A stretch of 64,000 nucleotides of DNA, taken from contig NZ_MRCE01000003.1 in NCBI RefSeq assembly GCF_001904725.1, positions 248,001-312,000 on the forward strand, in the 5' to 3' direction. The notes below the pieces were generated by a model, which was not told the DNA's origin, ran no database searches, and was given only the letters and a program-made list of their open reading frames with translations. The stretch is from Phormidium ambiguum IAM M-71 (GTDB lineage Bacteria > Cyanobacteriota > Cyanobacteriia > Cyanobacteriales > Aerosakkonemataceae). A program made the position numbers and the translations under genes. Every line of letters starts with the position of its first letter. Position 1 is the first letter of the stretch. Below are positions 17,526 through 25,594 of this stretch, piece by piece.

Positions 17526-19595
17526 TTACAGCTTGCCCAGCAGAAAATAGGTTTTCATTTCGCCTTTACCTTTAATGGAAATTGTCCCCCTTTCTTCAAA
17601 TAAGTATTTATCATACAAAATATTATAAGTAAATTCTGTGACTTGAATTTTGCCGGGAATTCCTTGGGATTCCATGCGACTAGCGATATTTACGGTATCG
17701 CCCCAAAGGTCGTAAATAATTTTTTTAATTCCAATGACTCCGGCAACAACAGGCCCACTATTAATTCCGATACGGATGCTAAAAGGTAATCCCTCGTTTG
17801 TGTGAAAATGTTTGATTTTTTGGAGCATTTCTAAAGCCATTTGTGCGATCGCTTCTGCGTGATCTTCTTTAGGAATGGGAATTCCCCCTGCTACCATATA
17901 AGCATCCCCAATAGTTTTGATTTTTTCCAAGCCATATTGTTCGGCTAATTCATCGAAAACGGAAAAAATTTCGTTGAGCAGTTTAACTAATTCAGTAGGA
18001 TGAATAGCAGTACAAAGTTCGGTAAAGTTTACGAGATCGGCAAACAAAACTGTAGCTTCCGAAAAACTATCTGCAATCGTGCTTTCTTGCATTTGCAATC
18101 TGACTGCGATCGGGCCAGGTAAAATATTAAATAATAACCTTTCCGTTTGTTCTTGTTGATATTGAAATGCTTCTTCAGCAATTTTCCGATTTGTCACATC
18201 TTCCACGCTTCCTTCATAATAAAGCAATTCTCCTTGAGAGTTTTTTACACTACGCGCTTTTTCCGCAATCCAAATTAGCGAACCATTTTTGCGTCGAACT
18301 AAAGACACAAATTTGGGTGTGTTATTATCTTTCTTTAAAGTAGCGATGAATTTTTCTCTTCTTTTTGCTTCCACATAAATTTGCGTAGCAATATCTGTAA
18401 TCGTATTGATTAAATCTTCCGGTGAATCGTAACCTAAAATATGTGCTAAAGCTGGATTAGCACTAATAAATTTACCATCGGATGTAGTTTGGTAAATTCC
18501 TTCTGTAGCATTTTCAAAAATACTGCGATACTTTGATTCTGCCTGACGCAAAGCTTTGTCTGACTCTTGTTGATACTGTAATTTTCGCAGTAGTTTTACA
18601 AATAAATAAACTGCTAATAAAATAGTCAATAATCCACAAATTTTTATTAAATATTGTTGCTCTAATAGTTTATGAATCCGGGTTTCTAGTAATTCATCAA
18701 TGGCTGGTTGCATGACATCGTAAAGTCGTAATTCTGACTCTACTGCTTCTGTAGCAGATGCGAATACTTCTATAGCTTGAACATTAATAACAGAAGCAAT
18801 AATTAATTGTTTGTTCAATATTTCTAACAAAATATTTTTAGAACTTAAAGCTTCTTGAAGATAAGGTTTAATTTGCGGCTGAAGTTCGGAGTTATTTGCC
18901 AATAATTTATTTGTGCCTTTCTCAATTAAAAGGGTTTCAGATTTAATCAGCTGCGATAAGATTAACAAGCGTTCTTTTTCTTGGGGCAGTAATTTTTTTC
19001 TATTGATTACATTGCCGCTAATTAATTTAACTTGAGCTAGGTTTTCTACTGTAGAAGGTAGATGATTTAAAACATTTTTTTGCAAATCTTTACTATCAAT
19101 GACCAACGCAGGCGATCGATCGGATAAAATTCCAATATTAGCCATTAAAGACAGGATATTTCCGATCAATAAGGTCTGACTCGCAAAACTAGCTTCCGCA
19201 GTTTGAGAAAAAGCGACCTTTTTAATTTCTGACCACTCTTGTCTAATTTCTTGCCATTTTTGGCTATTTCTTAAAGTAAAAACATTTTGTTTATTTAAAG
19301 TATCTATAGTTTGAAAATAATTATCTATATGTTGCTGTTTGGACAAAATACTTTGTTTTAAGAAAGTTTGTCCTTTTAAATAAGAATAAGTTAATTGGCG
19401 GTGTTGAATTAAGTCCGCTAGTGGTTCTCGTAAATAACGTTGATACTTTAAACTCAACCTTTCTTGGCGCGTTAATTCTATTTGACGGCTCAAAGTTAAG
19501 TTTTCCTGATAAATCAAAACTAAAAATGGTGTAAAAAAAGCAAATATCAGGGCTAAATAGATAATTGTTTTCTGACTATGGGCGATACGTTTCAT
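17526..19595 (-). CDS. Membrane PAS adenylate cyclase (class III)
   Basis: The 689-residue receptor has a first helix (about 8-29), a long mostly helical extracytoplasmic region (about 30-312), a second helix (about 315-335), one PAS domain (about 350-470) and a cyclase domain (about 510-689). All catalytic residues are present: D520, K560, D564, D629, N636 and R640; Lys and Asp at the purine pocket predict ATP as substrate. The PAS-cyclase part closely parallels that of the 13084-17268 cyclase, whereas the sensor half is unrelated, so the pair looks like a duplication followed by domain exchange. The gap between them is 257 bp of AT-rich DNA without visible features. Confidence 0.92.
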   Translation of the reverse strand: MKRIAHSQKTIIYLALIFAFFTPFLVLIYQENLTLSRQIELTRQERLSLKYQRYLREPLADLIQHRQLTYSYLKGQTFLKQSILSKQQHIDNYFQTIDTLNKQNVFTLRNSQKWQEIRQEWSEIKKVAFSQTAEASFASQTLLIGNILSLMANIGILSDRSPALVIDSKDLQKNVLNHLPSTVENLAQVKLISGNVINRKKLLPQEKERLLILSQLIKSETLLIEKGTNKLLANNSELQPQIKPYLQEALSSKNILLEILNKQLIIASVINVQAIEVFASATEAVESELRLYDVMQPAIDELLETRIHKLLEQQYLIKICGLLTILLAVYLFVKLLRKLQYQQESDKALRQAESKYRSIFENATEGIYQTTSDGKFISANPALAHILGYDSPEDLINTITDIATQIYVEAKRREKFIATLKKDNNTPKFVSLVRRKNGSLIWIAEKARSVKNSQGELLYYEGSVEDVTNRKIAEEAFQYQQEQTERLLFNILPGPIAVRLQMQESTIADSFSEATVLFADLVNFTELCTAIHPTELVKLLNEIFSVFDELAEQYGLEKIKTIGDAYMVAGGIPIPKEDHAEAIAQMALEMLQKIKHFHTNEGLPFSIRIGINSGPVVAGVIGIKKIIYDLWGDTVNIASRMESQGIPGKIQVTEFTYNILYDKYLFEERGTISIKGKGEMKTYFLLGKL

Positions 19596-19823
19596 GATGA
19601 CGGTAGATATTTCCTATAGTCTAGCTTGATGAAAATAATTGTAGAATGATGTTAATACTGAGATTAAAGCTGAGCATTCTTTGTCAGCTAAATATAAAAT
19701 TTGCCGAAGAAGGAGTTAATCTAGTATGAATTTAGTGGTTTAATTTTGCCAAACCAGTCAGGTATTTTTCAATTATGCTTGGCAAATGGCTACTATGTGT
19801 GAGTGATGAAGGAGTGAGTCGGA

Positions 19824-21041
19824 ATGTTAAGTTGGGATCAAACCTCTGCTTTAGCTGCGATGCGATGTGAACGTGCTTGGGTAGAAATAGATTTAGCAGC
19901 TTTAGCTCACAATGTACAGCAAATGAAAAGTCTTTTAGCGCCACAAACGCAACTAATGACGGTGGTAAAAGCAGATGCTTATGGTCATGGTGCTTGTACT
20001 GTAGCGCAAACGGCTTTACAAGCAGGAGCTAGTTGGCTGGGAGTGGCAACAATTCCTGAAGGAATTGAGTTACGCCAAGCGGGAATAAATGCACCAATTT
20101 TAATTTTAGGGGCAACAAATACACCTGAACAAATTCGTGCGATCGCACAATGGAAATTACAACCTACCCTTTGCACACCCCAACAAGCTTTAACTTTTTC
20201 CGAAACTTTAACTTCCCTGAATCAAATTTTACCCGTACACATTAAATTAGATACGGGAATGTCTCGTCTGGGAACTAACTGGCAAGAAGCTGCTGATTTT
20301 GTTCAGCTAGTTTATCATTGTCCAAATTTAGAAATAGGGAGTATTTATTCTCACTTAGCTACTGCTGATAGTGCCGACTCAACAATTATGCAAGAGCAAC
20401 ATCGGCGGTTTGACACAGCGAAAAAAGCGATCGTTACTCGCTTAAAAAACACTAAAATTAACAACTTGGGTAGGCAATTTCCTCGACTACATTTAGCCAA
20501 CACAGCCGCCACTTTAACCAACCCCAACTTACACTACGATATGGTGCGCGTTGGCCTGGCTACCTACGGACTTTACCCCGCAACTCATTTAAAAGAAGTA
20601 ATAGAACTTAAACCAGTCATGCAGGTAAAAGCCAGAGTTACCCAAGTTAAAACAATAGCTGCTGGTACTGGTGTCAGCTACGGTTATCAATTCATCGCCG
20701 ATAAAGAAATGCGTCTAGCAGTGGTGGGAATTGGTTACGCAGATGGCATTCCCCGCAATCTTTCTAACAAAATGAAAGTTCTAATTCGCGGTCAACAAGT
20801 CCCCCAAATTGGAGCCATTACAATGGATCAAATCATGCTTGATGTTAGTACTATTCCCAATTTGCAAGCAGGAGAAGTAGTAACAGTTTTGGGTAAAGAT
20901 GGCGATTTCCAAATTGGTGCTGATGATTGGGCGGAAATTTTAGGTACTATTTCCTGGGAAATACTTTGTAGTTTTAAACATCGCTTACCTCGTGTCGCTG
21001 TCGGGGAAGGCAGAAGGCAAAAGGCAGAAGGCAGAAGATAA
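19824..21041 (+). CDS. alr: Alanine racemase
   Basis: The 405-residue PLP enzyme interconverts L- and D-alanine for peptidoglycan. The PLP lysine is K49 in VVKADAYGHG, and the catalytic Tyr of the opposite face is Y286 in GVSYGY; the ITMDQIMLDVS block is also typical. The start at ATG 19824 has AAGGAG 9 nt upstream. The family usually ends near HRLPRV; here the frame runs on into a tandem heptamer repeat, adding EGRRQKAEGRR before TAA. The tail is thus repeat-derived and probably neutral. It is divergent from the cyclase gene at 19595. Confidence 0.95.
   Translation: MLSWDQTSALAAMRCERAWVEIDLAALAHNVQQMKSLLAPQTQLMTVVKADAYGHGACTVAQTALQAGASWLGVATIPEGIELRQAGINAPILILGATNTPEQIRAIAQWKLQPTLCTPQQALTFSETLTSLNQILPVHIKLDTGMSRLGTNWQEAADFVQLVYHCPNLEIGSIYSHLATADSADSTIMQEQHRRFDTAKKAIVTRLKNTKINNLGRQFPRLHLANTAATLTNPNLHYDMVRVGLATYGLYPATHLKEVIELKPVMQVKARVTQVKTIAAGTGVSYGYQFIADKEMRLAVVGIGYADGIPRNLSNKMKVLIRGQQVPQIGAITMDQIMLDVSTIPNLQAGEVVTVLGKDGDFQIGADDWAEILGTISWEILCSFKHRLPRVAVGEGRRQKAEGRR
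21005..21038. repeat. GGCAGAA heptamer repeat inside the alr 3' end
   Basis: GAAGGCA/GAAGGCAAAAGGCA-type heptamers encode the last 11 residues of Alr. Another repeat, GGAGCAGG, follows the stop at about 21066-21088. The same heptamer on the opposite strand forms the array at 25275-25385. Confidence 0.8.
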
Positions 21042-21158
21042 AAGAAAAAAGGCACTATTGGGGCAGAGGAGCAGGGGAGCAGGGGGGAGAAATTGACTGA
21101 ATTTTTCCACTTTTCTATTTAGATCTCTCCATCAATTAAAGTTGCGTTGCCTGAAACC

Positions 21159-21192
21159 TTAGTAGAGACGTTGTATACAACGTCTCTACTAA
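21159..21192. repeat. Perfect 34-bp palindrome (dispersed repeat)
   Basis: The sequence is a perfect self-complement centred on GTATAC, each arm carrying AGTAGAGACGTT. Its core AGAGACGTTGTATACAACGT resembles a palindrome I recall as frequent in cyanobacterial spacers. It lies between alr and the downstream kinase and may cap the alr mRNA. Confidence 0.75.
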
Positions 21193-21204
21193 ACGTTTAT
21201 CTGT

Positions 21205-21244
21205 ATTCTCATTCATCTTGCCTCATGTCAAGATGAATGAGAAT
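21205..21244 (+). terminator. Long hairpin downstream of alr
   Basis: Arms 21205-21220 and 21229-21244 form a perfect 16-bp stem (ATTCTCATTCATCTTG and its complement) with an 8-nt loop. No U-tract follows, so termination is only possible; RNA stabilisation is an alternative. The rest of the 450-bp gap (21245-21491) is AT-rich, with no gene seen. Confidence 0.45.
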
Positions 21245-21491
21245 ATTGATATTTGCTCTTGGTCTAACCCGAAATATTTTGTCAGGATATAAGACAAGAA
21301 AAATAATATATTTCTGAATTTTGACTTCTATCTCCTATTTCCTAAAAAATACTTCTATAATCAGCCTAATTTTCTGATTGCTACGTACTTTGTTGCTAGT
21401 TGTATAGATGTTACAGTATGAGTAATTTAAACAATCAAAAATAAATTATTTTTGATCGTTTAGTCATCTTTTCTAACCTTAATATTAGTTT

Positions 21492-23687
21492 ATGATTAAG
21501 AACAATTTTCCTAAAACTCAGGCATTACCATTACAGCTTGTATTGATTATTCCATTCGTTTTACAAATCTTTGGAACGGTGGGTTTAGTGGGATATTTGT
21601 CCTTTAGAAATGGACAAAAAGCGGTGAATGACTTGGCAAATCAATTGATGAATAGAACTAGCTATCTTGTCAATCAACATCTGGATTCCTACTTATCTAT
21701 TCCCCATCAAGTAAGTCAGATGAATGCCAGTGCGATTCGCATGGGATTATTGAATGTGAACGATCGCCAAACTGCTAGCAAACACTTCTGGTATCAAATG
21801 CAAGCATATAACCTTACCTACATTGGCATGGCATTAACGACAGGTGAGGGAGTGGGTGCGGCACGTTACGATGGCAAAACCCTGACAATTGACGATTGGA
21901 GTGCTAAATTACCCAACAATTGCATTAATTACGCTACCGATAATCAGGGTAATCGCACCAAAGTTAATAATATCTATAGTTATAATAACTTTGAACAAAG
22001 TTGGTATCTAGAACCTGTAAAAGCAGGTAAGCCAATTTGGTCACGTATTTATACTTGGAATTCTCCCTTTGGCCCTTATATTACCGCTGCGGTCGGTCAT
22101 CCAATTTATGATGCCAATAATCGTTTATTAGGAATGGTAGGAGCCGATATCCATTTGTTGAAACTCAGCAACTTTTTGCAAAATTTAGAAGTCAGTAACT
22201 CAGGAAAAGTTTTTATCATAGAACGAAATGGGATGTTAATTGCCAATTCTGGGAAAAGACAACCCTTTACTATTGATAAAAACGAAGTGCATCGGTTGCC
22301 AGCAGTTAAGAGTCCCGATCCCATTATTCAAAAAGTTGCTCAAAAACTTCAAGAACGCTTTCAAAATTTCCAAAATCTTACTGAAGCGAAAGAACTAGAA
22401 TTTAATATTGAAGGAGAACCTTTTTTTGTACATCTTACACCTTGGCGGGATAAATACGGATTAGATTGGTTAGTCGTAGTTAGTGTTCCCAAAAGTGCAT
22501 TTATGGAAGAAATTAATGCTAGCACTCAGACTACGATTTGGCTTTGTTTGGCAGCATTAGGATTAGCAACTTTGATGGGTATTTTTACTGCTCGTTGGAT
22601 TTCACGTCCGATTTTACGACTTAATCTAGCTAGCGAATCTATGGCATCAGGAAATTTAGAGCAACTAGTCAAAGGAAGTAGAATTAAAGAAGTAAATAAG
22701 TTGGCAAATTCTTTTAATCACATGGCAGGGCAACTGCGAGAATCATTTAATGAATTAGAGAAAAGTAATGTAGAACTTGAAGAGCGAGTCGAACAACGCA
22801 CGATCGAATTAAAAAATGCTTTAACGGAGTTACAACGTACCCAAGCACAAGTTATTCAAAGTGAAAAAATGTCTTCGCTGGGACAATTAGTTGCCGGAGT
22901 CGCCCACGAAATTAATAATCCAGTTAACTTTATTCACGGCAACTTGGTTCATCTTAATGAATATATTCAAGATTTACTAGATTTAATTAATTTATATCAA
23001 GAACGTTCTCTGATTAACGACGTGGAAATTCAAAACTTTATTGAAGGTATTGAGCTAGATTTTTTAATTGAAGATTTACCGAAAACTTTAGCTTCAATGA
23101 AAGTTGGGGCAACTCGAATTCGGGAAATTGTGCTGACATTACGCAATTTTTCGCGCCTTGATGAATCCGAAATGAAGCCTGTCGATATTCATGAAGGCAT
23201 TGACAGTACTTTGCTGATTTTACAACATCGTTTAAAAGCACGACCAGAGCGATCGGAAATTGAGGTGATTAAAAAATATGGTAATTTACCGTTAATAGAA
23301 TGTTATGCTGGTCAATTGAATCAGGTTTTTATGAATATTGTTAGTAATGCGATTGATGCTTTAGAAGAAAACAATCCTAAATTTAAAAACCTAAATAATA
23401 ATCGGATTACAATTAGCACATCTACACTGCATGACGAGTGGGTGCTAATTTCGATCGCAGATAATGGCACTGGTATTCCTAAAGATATTCAGCAAAAGAT
23501 ATTCAACCCATTTTTTACTACTAAACCTGTAGGAAAAGGCACGGGAATGGGAATGTCTATTAGTTATCAAATTGTCACAGAGAAACATGGCGGTAAACTG
23601 GAATGTTTCTCTGTGGTGGGTGAAGGAACTGAGTTCATCATTCAAATTCCAATTAAGCAAAAAACCGGGGACAAAGGAAAAAGTTAA
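21492..23687 (+). CDS. Cache-HAMP sensor histidine kinase
   Basis: The 731-residue kinase has a helix at about 15-37, an extracytoplasmic double-Cache-like region (about 45-345), a second helix (about 350-372), HAMP (about 372-425), a coiled coil (about 425-465) and a kinase core. The phospho-acceptor is the His in GVAHEINNPVNFIHGNL, with N-box QVFMNIVSNAIDAL, G1 box ADNGTGIP and the FTTKPVGKGTGMGM ATP lid. The HEINNP H-box is typical of large cyanobacterial kinases that partner with separate response regulators. No response regulator gene is adjacent, so it is an orphan kinase. Dozens of Cache ligands are known, so the signal is unclear. Confidence 0.92.
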   Translation: MIKNNFPKTQALPLQLVLIIPFVLQIFGTVGLVGYLSFRNGQKAVNDLANQLMNRTSYLVNQHLDSYLSIPHQVSQMNASAIRMGLLNVNDRQTASKHFWYQMQAYNLTYIGMALTTGEGVGAARYDGKTLTIDDWSAKLPNNCINYATDNQGNRTKVNNIYSYNNFEQSWYLEPVKAGKPIWSRIYTWNSPFGPYITAAVGHPIYDANNRLLGMVGADIHLLKLSNFLQNLEVSNSGKVFIIERNGMLIANSGKRQPFTIDKNEVHRLPAVKSPDPIIQKVAQKLQERFQNFQNLTEAKELEFNIEGEPFFVHLTPWRDKYGLDWLVVVSVPKSAFMEEINASTQTTIWLCLAALGLATLMGIFTARWISRPILRLNLASESMASGNLEQLVKGSRIKEVNKLANSFNHMAGQLRESFNELEKSNVELEERVEQRTIELKNALTELQRTQAQVIQSEKMSSLGQLVAGVAHEINNPVNFIHGNLVHLNEYIQDLLDLINLYQERSLINDVEIQNFIEGIELDFLIEDLPKTLASMKVGATRIREIVLTLRNFSRLDESEMKPVDIHEGIDSTLLILQHRLKARPERSEIEVIKKYGNLPLIECYAGQLNQVFMNIVSNAIDALEENNPKFKNLNNNRITISTSTLHDEWVLISIADNGTGIPKDIQQKIFNPFFTTKPVGKGTGMGMSISYQIVTEKHGGKLECFSVVGEGTEFIIQIPIKQKTGDKGKS

Positions 23688-23708
23688 TTATCCTCTTTCC
23701 CTTGGTTT

Positions 23709-24980
23709 CTAAGCACTAGCAGTACTTAATTGCTGGACTGACGCTTGTTTGATTAAGTCAAGATAAAGGTTACTTAATTGAGTGGCAACTCCATTCCAAC
23801 TAAACATTTCTTCGACTCGTTCTCTAGCATTTCTGCCTAATTTGTTACGCCATTCTGGTTGAGTGAGGATGCGATCGATCGCCAACGCAAAAGCAGCGCT
23901 ATCTTGAGGAGGACAAAGCAACCCCGTAACTTCTGGCTCAATGGTAAATTGTAGCCCACCCACATCACTGCCAATAACTGGTGTACCACAAGCCATCGCT
24001 TCAATTGTTACTAGCCCAAATGGTTCATAGTGGCTAGGAACAACAGTTACATCAGCCGCCGTGTAATATGTGGGCAAGATTTCTCGGCTCAATCTTCCGG
24101 GGAAGATAGTAATATCATTTAAGCCGAGTTCATCTACAATAGAGCAAATGCGATCGTATTCTTTCCCATCACTATGTCCAGGTCTAAATCCACCACCAAT
24201 AATTAATTTTATCTGGTGATTTTTCCTTGACTCGCATTGACCAACAGCACGGACTAAAGTTTCAATTCCCTTACGTTCATCAAAACGGCCTACATACAAA
24301 ATTACCTTAGTTTCAGGCTCAATTCCCAATTTTTCTCTAGCTGATGCCCGACTAATAGAACCAAAATGACTAATATCAGTACCACAAGGAATTATGTCAA
24401 TTTTCCCTTTTTGAGAAACTAAATTTCTCATGTGTTCTTTTTCTTGGGGACTAGTTGCCACAATTCTTTCCGCAGTCTCTAATACTGCTTTTTCAGTACT
24501 TAAGCGAGTAGTCGCAATCATGGGAATTGTGGTGACAGATTTATATTTTATGACACCTAAAGAATGGTAAGTATGCACTTGTTTAATATCAAGAGCTTTT
24601 TTCAACTGCATTCCTACCCAAGCAGAAAGCCAGTAATTAGTATGAACTATCGGATAATTAATTTGATTTTCTTGCTGAAACTGAAGAAAGCGATCGACAA
24701 ACTCTGGTAAATATCCAAAAATATCATCTCTGGGAACAAATTCTTCAGGGCCAGCAGTTAAACGAATTGTTCGACAATTTGAACTATGTTGTACGATCGC
24801 TTTTTGTTGGGAATTAGCTTTACGGGTAAACATATCAACTAGCCAACCTTTTCGTGCGAGAGCTTCACCTACTTGACGCACATAAACATTTTGCCCACCA
24901 GCTTCTTCCTTACCAATTTCTATTGCAGGATCGCCATGCACTGAGATGAGAGCAATGTGCTTTTTGATTGGGGAAAACAT
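23709..24980 (-). CDS. GT4-family glycosyltransferase (sucrose-synthase/SPS-like group)
   Basis: The 423-residue enzyme is a GT-B retaining glycosyltransferase. The N-terminal half carries SVHGDPAIEIGKEEAGGQNVYV, split here for reading as a Gly-rich donor-loop region, with VHTNYW and YHSLG motifs; the C-terminal half holds YVGRFDERKGIETL and the E-x7-E motif in HYEPFGLVTIEAMACG. The GGQNVYVR segment is shared with sucrose-phosphate synthase and MshA-type enzymes. Substrates are not certain from sequence. It is convergent with the kinase gene, 21 bp apart, with no clear terminator between. Confidence 0.82.
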   Translation of the reverse strand: MFSPIKKHIALISVHGDPAIEIGKEEAGGQNVYVRQVGEALARKGWLVDMFTRKANSQQKAIVQHSSNCRTIRLTAGPEEFVPRDDIFGYLPEFVDRFLQFQQENQINYPIVHTNYWLSAWVGMQLKKALDIKQVHTYHSLGVIKYKSVTTIPMIATTRLSTEKAVLETAERIVATSPQEKEHMRNLVSQKGKIDIIPCGTDISHFGSISRASAREKLGIEPETKVILYVGRFDERKGIETLVRAVGQCESRKNHQIKLIIGGGFRPGHSDGKEYDRICSIVDELGLNDITIFPGRLSREILPTYYTAADVTVVPSHYEPFGLVTIEAMACGTPVIGSDVGGLQFTIEPEVTGLLCPPQDSAAFALAIDRILTQPEWRNKLGRNARERVEEMFSWNGVATQLSNLYLDLIKQASVQQLSTASA

Positions 24981-25274
24981 AATTTTCTAATAGTGGGTGT
25001 AGTTAAATGACAGCTAAGACAAGAGGGTTTTAAATAAGAAACCGCTTGATTAGCTTCTAGATTAAAGTTGAGCTTTTGCTATTTAAATTACAAATAAATT
25101 TATTTGATAACATCCGCTGAGGGAGAGATTAATCAATACTTGTGAAAATATTACTGAAGAGTGAAACAATGTAAATCAAATTAGGGCTATGTGATGGAGA
25201 ATTACTAAAAAATACTGGCTCGGTTGTATTTTCCCACTTCGAGATCCTCCCCAGGTTAGAAAAAACAGCTTAAT

Positions 25275-25385
25275 TGGGCAGCAGGGGAAAAGGGGGAAAA
25301 GGGGGAAAGGGGGAAAAGGGAAAAAGGGAAATTTTTGCCTTCTGCCTTCTGCCTTCTGCCTTCTGCCTTCTGCCTTCTGCCTTCT
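25275..25385. repeat. Tandem heptamer and G-rich arrays before tRNA-Ser
   Basis: GGGGGAAAA-type units at about 25285-25330 are followed by about seven TGCCTTC heptamers at about 25336-25385, the complement of the GAAGGCA unit in alr. These sit in the 487-bp gap between the GT4 gene and the tRNA. The rest of that gap (24981-25274 and 25386-25467) shows no gene; a reading frame across the repeats on the minus strand is an artefact of their composition. Confidence 0.8.
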
Positions 25386-25467
25386 TCCAGACAAAAGAGG
25401 CAAAATTTTATGGAAAACTTGCTAGATTATCTGGGAAAAGCGTGCTAAGATAAATTCTTGTCACCTT

Positions 25468-25559
25468 GGAGAGGTGGCTGAGTGGTCGAAAGCGGCAGAT
25501 TGCTAATCTGTTGATGGAATCGTAAGACCCATCCGAGGGTTCGAATCCCTCCCTCTCCG
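25468..25559 (+). tRNA. trnS-GCU: tRNA-Ser(GCU)
   Basis: The 92-nt sequence folds as a class II tRNA. The acceptor stem is GGAGAGG (25468-25474) with CCTCTCC (25552-25558) and a G discriminator base. The D arm contains GGCTGAGTGGTCGAAAGC, the anticodon loop is TTGCTAA giving GCT, a long variable arm follows, and the T arm is GAGGG-TTCGAAT-CCCTC. It reads AGC and AGU serine codons. No 3' CCA is encoded. TTTTTTC directly downstream can end transcription. Confidence 0.97.
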
Positions 25560-25594
25560 TTTTTTCTTAAAATAGCTATGCGTAGATGGCTAAG

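Noticed and set aside
25176-25403. Minus-strand open frame rich in GRRQKAE and Phe/Pro
   Set aside because: It is produced by the heptamer and G-rich repeats, with no coding character and no homologous feature outside the repeat.
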